A DNA stretch of 5,367 nucleotides, taken from NCBI GenBank assembly GCA_043763605.1, contig JAYULM010000021.1, forward strand, positions 1 to 5,367, in the 5' to 3' direction. This document shows, in pieces, positions 1-5,367 of this stretch; position 1 is the first letter of the stretch, and each line of letters opens with the position of its first letter. A model generated the notes under the pieces. That model saw nothing but the letters and a program-made list of their open reading frames with translations. It was not told where the DNA came from and ran no database searches. The DNA comes from JACMIU01 sp043763605 (GTDB taxonomy: Bacteria > Armatimonadota > Armatimonadia > Armatimonadales > Armatimonadaceae). Position numbers and translations under genes: made by a program.

Positions 1-145
1 CCCCCCGCCCCCTCCCTCATCGGAATGAGAGAGGGGGAGTCAAGAGGGGACACGCGGGAAGATGAATCGCCTTCGGTATCCTGCTCCCCCTCTCTCATTC
101 CGATGTGGGAGGGGTACCCAGAGGGTGCCCAGGGGAGGGAGAAAC
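1..145. repeat. Inverted-repeat hairpin element E1
   Basis: Arms at 9-39 and 84-114 are reverse complements at 30 of 31 positions (the exception is base 17 against its partner 106), separated by a 44-nt spacer. Each arm is also an imperfect palindrome on its own: CCCCCTC and CTCAT face ATGAG and GAGGGGG around a CGGA loop. The C-rich outer sequence continues to the window's left edge, so the element may start outside. On the right, 133-145 (gggagggagaaac) matches the outer end of E2, which suggests a degraded element border one base before the ligase stop codon. It lies just downstream of the ligase gene. It could influence transcript ends, but there is no T-tract to make it a standard terminator. 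It resembles REP- or MITE-like non-coding repeats; no transposase is present. Confidence 0.85.
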
Positions 146-146
146 G

Positions 147-1238
147 CTAATACACGCCCTCAATCGCCTTCGTGTCCAATTGCCCAAACGGGCGGACTTC
201 CCCGACGCCATCCCACGCAAACCGCCCGAACGGTTCGCGGCGCACCGCCTCGTCCCGCTCCAGAAAGCGCGGCATGAAAAACTCTTTGGTCAGGGTGGAC
301 AGTTCGACCCGCCCCCAATCGCCGTACCCGACGGTTTGCACGGTATCGTTGGGGTCCACGATACGGAGCATGGCGCGGGGTTGCGGCGCGTGGTACGTGA
401 TGCTCCAGTTGTCTTCCGGCGTCAGCGGGCGGCTACACGCCAGCCCCATCAGCGTGTTTCCGTAGGTCGGCACGAACTGCACCCGGTTGTCCAGCACCTC
501 CTCGACCAGGAAGCGCACCGTCTGTGGCGTCATCTGTGTGCCACCACAGAATACCCCTTTAATTCCCGAATCCGCGACGGTGATATGCTCGTCCAGAGAT
601 TCCAGCAGAAGCGGTGTGGTAAACAGACAACTTACCTTACGGTTCTTCAAGATAGTCGCGCCCTGTTCCACGACGTGCGATTTGTACCGCTTCGCCATGT
701 CGAAATCCTTGCTCGCGATCAGCCGCTTGACCCAACGCGGGTCGAGATCGACGTGGTAGCACGAACCGCCGCGCACATGGGCGAGATGTTCAATCGCGAG
801 GCGCAGGCGGCGCGGTCCGGTCGGTCCGAGCATCAGCCAGTTCCCGCCGCGAGGGAACGCTGCGTCGTCCAGCGTTTCGGAAAACTCTTCGTAGTCGCGC
901 AGATGGTCTTCCCAGCCGATGCGCTGTTTGGGCATGCCGGTCGTGCCACCGGTCTCGAACACGATAAACGGTCGCCCCGCGAATGCCTTCGGGATGAATC
1001 GCTCGTTTTGCTCGTCGCGTAGCCATTCATCCTGAAAATGCGGAAATTTGATCAGTTCGGCGGCAGACTTGACCTCTGCAATCGGATCGAAGTCGCTCGT
1101 CTTCGCCCAGTCGAGCCAGAACGGGCAGCCGGTTTCGGGCGAGAAGTGCCACGCGACGATCTCGCGCACATGGGCGTCAAGTGTGTCGGCGGCATGTCGC
1201 ACGGCTTCAGGCGATACGGTCGTAGATTGGTTGCTCAT
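147..1238 (-). CDS. AMP-binding adenylate-forming enzyme, EhpF/PaaK-like, without C-terminal domain
   Basis: This 363-residue cytoplasmic protein belongs to the ANL adenylating superfamily, which activates a carboxylate with ATP to an acyl-adenylate. Visible motifs are the phosphate-binding loop ETGGTTGMPK (95-104), the segment FCGGTQMTPQTV (230-241), the A5-type motif TYGNTLMG (258-265), and FLERDE (325-330) where the ribose-binding Asp of the A7 motif would fall. The protein ends soon after, so the roughly 100-residue C-terminal lid domain with the A10 lysine, present in phenylacetate-CoA ligases of about 430 residues, is absent. EhpF of Pantoea agglomerans (41 kDa, phenazine antibiotic pathway) has the same architecture and is proposed to form an adenylate for later reduction instead of a CoA thioester. 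The substrate here is unknown. The start at 1238 is the first ATG of a natural PaaK-like N-terminus, with no clear Shine-Dalgarno sequence. Its stop is one base from the E1 border, so element-associated truncation is an alternative explanation for the short length. Confidence 0.85.
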   Translation of the reverse strand: MSNQSTTVSPEAVRHAADTLDAHVREIVAWHFSPETGCPFWLDWAKTSDFDPIAEVKSAAELIKFPHFQDEWLRDEQNERFIPKAFAGRPFIVFETGGTTGMPKQRIGWEDHLRDYEEFSETLDDAAFPRGGNWLMLGPTGPRRLRLAIEHLAHVRGGSCYHVDLDPRWVKRLIASKDFDMAKRYKSHVVEQGATILKNRKVSCLFTTPLLLESLDEHITVADSGIKGVFCGGTQMTPQTVRFLVEEVLDNRVQFVPTYGNTLMGLACSRPLTPEDNWSITYHAPQPRAMLRIVDPNDTVQTVGYGDWGRVELSTLTKEFFMPRFLERDEAVRREPFGRFAWDGVGEVRPFGQLDTKAIEGVY

Positions 1239-1299
1239 GTTTTTAAGAACACCGCTCGGGACTTTCTACTTCCCGATTTGTTTTTGTACGGAACCTCAC

Positions 1300-1347
1300 C
1301 CCCCCAACCCCCTCCCGCCGGTTTCTCCCTCCCCCCAACCCCCTCCC
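1300..1347. repeat. Tandem 17-mer, C-rich, at the outer edge of E2
   Basis: The sequence CCCCCCAACCCCCTCCC occurs at 1300-1316 and again at 1331-1347, a period of 31 bases. A third copy, inverted, lies at 1461-1477 in the other E2 arm. The first copy lies mostly outside the perfect inverted repeat and is preceded by cctcac, which resembles the outer border of E3 (cttcaccc). This suggests a partial duplication of the element end or a nested insertion. Confidence 0.8.
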
Positions 1348-1448
1348 TCATCAGAATGAGAGAGGGGGAGTCATGAGGAGACAGGCAAGCCCGCTTCCCG
1401 AACTGTCTGACAAGCGGGACCGCCTGACTATCCCGGACTCCCCCTCTC

Positions 1449-3121
<1,673 letters not shown>

Positions 3122-3125
<4 letters not shown>

Positions 3126-3367
3126 CGGACAGCAACCTCCGCAGGAACGGGCGCGTAGGCGGACGGGTTTTCATCCTCGTCCAGATGTGCGGGCCAGAGG
3201 TAGCGCACCAGCAGAGCCATCGTCAACGCGGCGACGACCGAATATCCGGCGTGATACGCCAGCCCGGCGGGCAACAGCCCGAAGACCAGTGTCCGGTTGG
3301 TCCAGTTCCAGATGTCCTGGTGGAGCAGTATCACCGCCGCGACCAGCACCGCGAGTAGTTGTTTCAT
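3122..3367 (-). CDS. Small DUF3311-type membrane protein, symporter partner
   Basis: This 81-residue protein has two hydrophobic segments, about 3-16 and 36-57, flanking the motif LLHQDIWNWTNRTLVFGLLP (14-33), then an acidic tail beginning HLDEDEN (61-67). The size, layout and position directly before an SSS transporter match DUF3311 proteins, which occur as small companions of sodium:solute symporters and are probably accessory subunits. No biochemical role is established that I can name. The frame is open further upstream to 3577, but that extension runs through repeat E4. The start at 3367 is preferred because AGGTGA sits 7 nt upstream and the N-terminus becomes a normal MKQLLAVLV membrane start. 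Its TGA overlaps the symporter ATG, indicating translational coupling. Confidence 0.87.
3135..3140 (-). promoter_or_regulatory. Ribosome binding site of the symporter gene
   Basis: GGAGGT on the minus strand lies 9 nt before the ATG at 3125, inside the DUF3311 coding sequence. It supports this start and independent as well as coupled initiation. Confidence 0.8.
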
Positions 3368-3374
3368 AGTTTTG

Positions 3375-3380
3375 TCACCT
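3375..3380 (-). promoter_or_regulatory. Ribosome binding site deciding the DUF3311 start
   Basis: AGGTGA on the minus strand lies 7 nt before the ATG at 3367. It sits just outside the E4 arm (which ends at 3387 on this side) and argues against the longer open frame that crosses E4. Confidence 0.75.
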
Positions 3381-3386
3381 GCGCTA

Positions 3387-3539
3387 TGCGGGGATGTTCC
3401 ATCCTCCGGTGGAAGCGTTCCGCTTGGGTTTCCTTCGGAAACGAGATGCGTTAGCGGGGTTGCCTGACGAGTTCGGCAAGCCCGTTTCCGAAGGAAACCC
3501 AAGCCGAAGGCTTCCACCGGAGGATGGAACATCCCCGCA
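3387..3539. repeat. Inverted-repeat hairpin element E4, 57-bp arms built of three mini-hairpins
   Basis: Arms 3387-3443 and 3483-3539 are reverse complements at 55 of 57 positions, with a 39-nt spacer. Each arm contains three consecutive small hairpins. In the left arm these are ttccatc/ggtggaa with a CTCC loop (3397-3414, one wobble pair), aagcg/cgctt with a TTC loop (3413-3425) and gtttcc/ggaaac with a TTC loop (3428-3442); the right arm mirrors them. The spacer holds ttgcc (3460-3464) facing ggcaa (3475-3479). The element fills the 175-base gap between the PQQ gene stop and the DUF3311 gene, ending 3 bases from the PQQ stop codon. No T-tract follows on either strand, so it is not a standard intrinsic terminator, though it could stabilise or process the transcript between the two genes. 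Confidence 0.95.
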
Positions 3540-3542
3540 GTC

Positions 3543-5219
3543 TTATTTTGCCGCAAGCGTCTTTTTGCTGCATCCATGCCCGGAGCATCCGATCACCCAG
3601 TCATGCTCGCGGCGCAGTTCGTTCGCACGGGCAGCCATTCGTGCGTCGCCCTGCGCATCGTTTCGCGACGCGGCTTTCGGCGCGGCGGATGTTGTCCCAC
3701 CGCCAACCGCGTACAGATGCGTCGGTGTTGCAATGTACATCGTTCCGTTAGCGACCACGGGTGACGCGTACACCGGGGCACGCATATCGGCGCGGCTCAA
3801 CTCTTTGAGCGTCTTGCCCGCCGCGAGAACGACGATGTCACCGTCCTCCGTGCCGACGTAGACTTTTCCGTCGGCTACCAGTGTCGAACCCCAGATATGG
3901 CTCTTCGAGTCGAACACCCAGTACGGCTTGCCGGTTTCGGCGTCGAGACAATGCACGAACCCGCTGAAGTCCGCGACATACAGCAACCCGTTCACGATAG
4001 AGGGAGTGGAAAGCGACCGCGCGATTTTCGTGTAGTTCCACAGTTGCTTGCCAGTCGGGGCGTCGATGCAGACGAAGTTCCCGATCCCCTCGCCGTGTTC
4101 CGGGTCCTGACCGATAGGCACGTAGACCCGGTTCTTGTAGAATACCGGCGTCGCGATCACTTCGCTCGGACCGTCCACCGTGGCGTATTTCAGCACCTTG
4201 CCGTTTTTCTTACGATACGTCGCCGGGTTGCAGTCGAACCGCCAGATTTCGTTGAAAACATTCACGCCTTCCTTATCGGTCGTCGCGGTGTCGAATGCGT
4301 ACAGCAAGCCGTCGCCGCCGCCGAAGATGATGATGTCTTTCGCACCGATCTTGCCGCCTGCCGGGGACGACCAGTTCGAGTGGAACGTTCGTGACGAAAC
4401 GCCCTGCCCTTCCTCGCCGATCAGCGTGCCGGTCTTTTTATCGAGCATACAAAGAGCCGGTGCCTTCGGGTTCGGGATGTTGGTATGCGTCCAGTCCACG
4501 CCGTTCGAGGTTGTCACCACGATCTTGTCGCCGATGATCAACGGTCCGCAGTTCGTAATGTTGTGCGGGAAGACGCCGAGTTCGGAGCGCATGTCGAACG
4601 TCCACAGAATGTCGGCGTCCTTCGGTCCCAAAACGTGTGCCGGTTTGCCCTTGTCAGTCAGGTATTTGGCTTCGTCCTGGAACGTGCCGTCGTTACCGTT
4701 CGCGAGTCCGTTCACGTCGAGACACATCACCTCGCAGCGATTGGTGACGATATAGACCCTGTCGCCCTCCACAGCGGGTGAGGAGCACAGCCCGAGGAAT
4801 TCCCAGTCGCTGACCTTGCCGGTGCCGAGTTTCGGGATGGCGAGTTGCCACAGGTAATCGCCCGTCTTTTCATCGATGCACAACAAAATCGCACGGTCGC
4901 CTTTGATTTTCGAATCGCGCGGCGTTTCATTGTTGGTGCCGATAAATACTTTCCCGCCTGCGACAGTCGGGTTGCCATACGTCTGTGAGCCGAGTTTGGC
5001 TGTCCACTTGACGTTCTTGGTCGTCGCCGGGTCGATCTCCTCGGTAGTCCCCTTATAGCGACCCGCCTCGAACGTTGCGGGCACGCCTTTTTCGTCGGAC
5101 ACCATATTCCGGGATGCGTCCCGCCCCCAGAACGGCCAGTCCGCCGCGCCCGCGACGAGCGGCAGGCTACAGGCGGCGAGCACGAATGTGGTCAAGCAAT
5201 ACTTCGTAATAGTTTTCAT
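3543..5219 (-). CDS. Secreted PQQ-like beta-propeller repeat protein
   Basis: This 558-residue exported protein consists of PQQ-like propeller blades. The recurring D-x-x-T/A-G-x-x-x-W motif is seen at 115-124 (IDEKTGDYLW), 260-266 (degenerate, without the Trp), 385-394 (IDAPTGKQLW) and 425-434 (LDAETGKPYW), with strand pairs such as GGKVFIGT (88-95) and DGKVYVGT (450-457) between them. The family resembles BamB-like and quinoprotein propellers, and similar proteins are frequent in Planctomycetota. No enzyme activity can be assigned. The N-terminus is a signal sequence. It ends either as an ordinary signal peptide near AGA/ADW (25-26) or as a lipoprotein signal at the lipobox LAAC (14-17); I cannot decide between them. 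The start at 5219 is chosen because it begins the signal peptide directly; an in-frame GTG at 5246 lies inside repeat E3. No strong Shine-Dalgarno sequence is visible. After the last blade (about 505) comes a low-complexity tail with a Cys pair, CSGHGC (545-550). Confidence 0.92.
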   Translation of the reverse strand: MKTITKYCLTTFVLAACSLPLVAGAADWPFWGRDASRNMVSDEKGVPATFEAGRYKGTTEEIDPATTKNVKWTAKLGSQTYGNPTVAGGKVFIGTNNETPRDSKIKGDRAILLCIDEKTGDYLWQLAIPKLGTGKVSDWEFLGLCSSPAVEGDRVYIVTNRCEVMCLDVNGLANGNDGTFQDEAKYLTDKGKPAHVLGPKDADILWTFDMRSELGVFPHNITNCGPLIIGDKIVVTTSNGVDWTHTNIPNPKAPALCMLDKKTGTLIGEEGQGVSSRTFHSNWSSPAGGKIGAKDIIIFGGGDGLLYAFDTATTDKEGVNVFNEIWRFDCNPATYRKKNGKVLKYATVDGPSEVIATPVFYKNRVYVPIGQDPEHGEGIGNFVCIDAPTGKQLWNYTKIARSLSTPSIVNGLLYVADFSGFVHCLDAETGKPYWVFDSKSHIWGSTLVADGKVYVGTEDGDIVVLAAGKTLKELSRADMRAPVYASPVVANGTMYIATPTHLYAVGGGTTSAAPKAASRNDAQGDARMAARANELRREHDWVIGCSGHGCSKKTLAAK

Positions 5220-5243
5220 TGTTGTGTAATCGTAAGGACCCTT

Positions 5244-5367
5244 CACCCCCCCCGCCCCCTCTCCCTCCGAAGGGAGAGGGGGAGTAGATGCACCGGAGGT
5301 GGATCGCCTGCCGCGCTGACCCTCTGGCTCCCCCTCTCCCTTCGGAGGGAGAGGGGGCGGGGGGGTG
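5244..5367. repeat. Inverted-repeat hairpin element E3, about 40-bp arms
   Basis: Arms 5244-5284 and 5328-5367 are reverse complements except for one extra C in the left arm's outer run (8 C against 7 G). The spacer is 43 nt. Each arm is itself a perfect 12-bp hairpin: CCCCCTCTCCCT and AGGGAGAGGGGG around a CCGA loop on the left, or TCGG on the right. The right arm reaches the window's last base and may continue. The element lies 24 bases upstream of the PQQ gene start, so any promoter for that gene is either within this element or beyond the window. The outer border and spacer resemble those of E1 and E2. Confidence 0.93.

Noticed and set aside
105..1022. Long plus-strand open frame of about 305 codons
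   Set aside because: It lies antisense to the ligase gene, is rich in Arg, His and Pro as expected of GC-rich shadow frames, and shows no recognisable motif.
1257..1284. Hairpin CGGGA/TCCCG followed by a T-rich stretch, resembling a plus-strand terminator
   Set aside because: The stem is only 5 bp with a 9-nt loop, the T-run is broken, and no plus-strand gene ends here. On the minus strand it lies in the ligase leader without a clear role.
3368..3577. A longer DUF3311 frame starting at 3577 and adding about 70 residues
   Set aside because: The extension runs through both arms of E4 and overlaps the PQQ gene's 3' end. The ATG at 3367 has an AGGTGA site and a normal membrane N-terminus.
3394..3861. 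Plus-strand open frame beginning MFHPPVEAF in E4
   Set aside because: The same peptide start arises on the minus strand because E4 is an inverted repeat. The rest is antisense to the PQQ gene, with no domain or ribosome binding site.
5220..5246. GTG at 5246 as the start of the PQQ protein
   Set aside because: It lies inside the E3 arm and would put nine non-signal residues before a normal signal peptide that starts with its own ATG at 5219.

Overview
The window is a GC-rich bacterial segment with four genes, all on the minus strand. In transcription order they encode a secreted PQQ-type beta-propeller protein (5219-3543), a small DUF3311 membrane protein (3367-3122), a sodium:solute symporter (3125-1449) and a short AMP-binding adenylate-forming enzyme resembling EhpF/PaaK (1238-147). 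No RNA gene, CRISPR array, transposase or plus-strand gene is supported. The PQQ protein (secreted, starting ADWPFWGRD, with LGSQTYGNP and GQDPEHGEG segments) and the DUF3311/symporter pair fit Planctomycetota- or Armatimonadota-like bacteria. This is recall from family resemblance, not a search result, and the phylum is a low-confidence inference.

The DUF3311 and symporter genes overlap by ATGA and each has a good Shine-Dalgarno sequence, so they form a translationally coupled transport unit. The PQQ gene lies upstream and the ligase gene downstream in the same direction. One transcript is possible, but each junction is interrupted by a long inverted-repeat element. A plausible but unproven reading is that the symporter imports a small organic acid or other solute, the adenylate-forming enzyme activates a carboxylate, and the PQQ protein acts in the periplasm.

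The most unusual content is between the genes. Four long inverted-repeat elements occur in 5.4 kb: E1 (9-114), E2 (1315-1493, with perfect 58-bp arms), E4 (3387-3539, 57-bp arms) and E3 (5244-5367, about 40-bp arms, reaching the window edge). Each arm can also fold on itself into smaller hairpins. Arms differ between elements, but by hand alignment the central spacers share a core resembling GGATCGCCTG. In E4 the only two arm-to-arm differences swap the closing base pair of a mini-hairpin, which is what selection on the local hairpin would produce. E2 supplies the last 14 codons and the stop of the symporter gene. E1 and E4 begin within a few bases of the upstream gene's stop codon. They look like a family of REP- or MITE-like structured elements that settle at gene ends. 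No mobilising enzyme is visible here.
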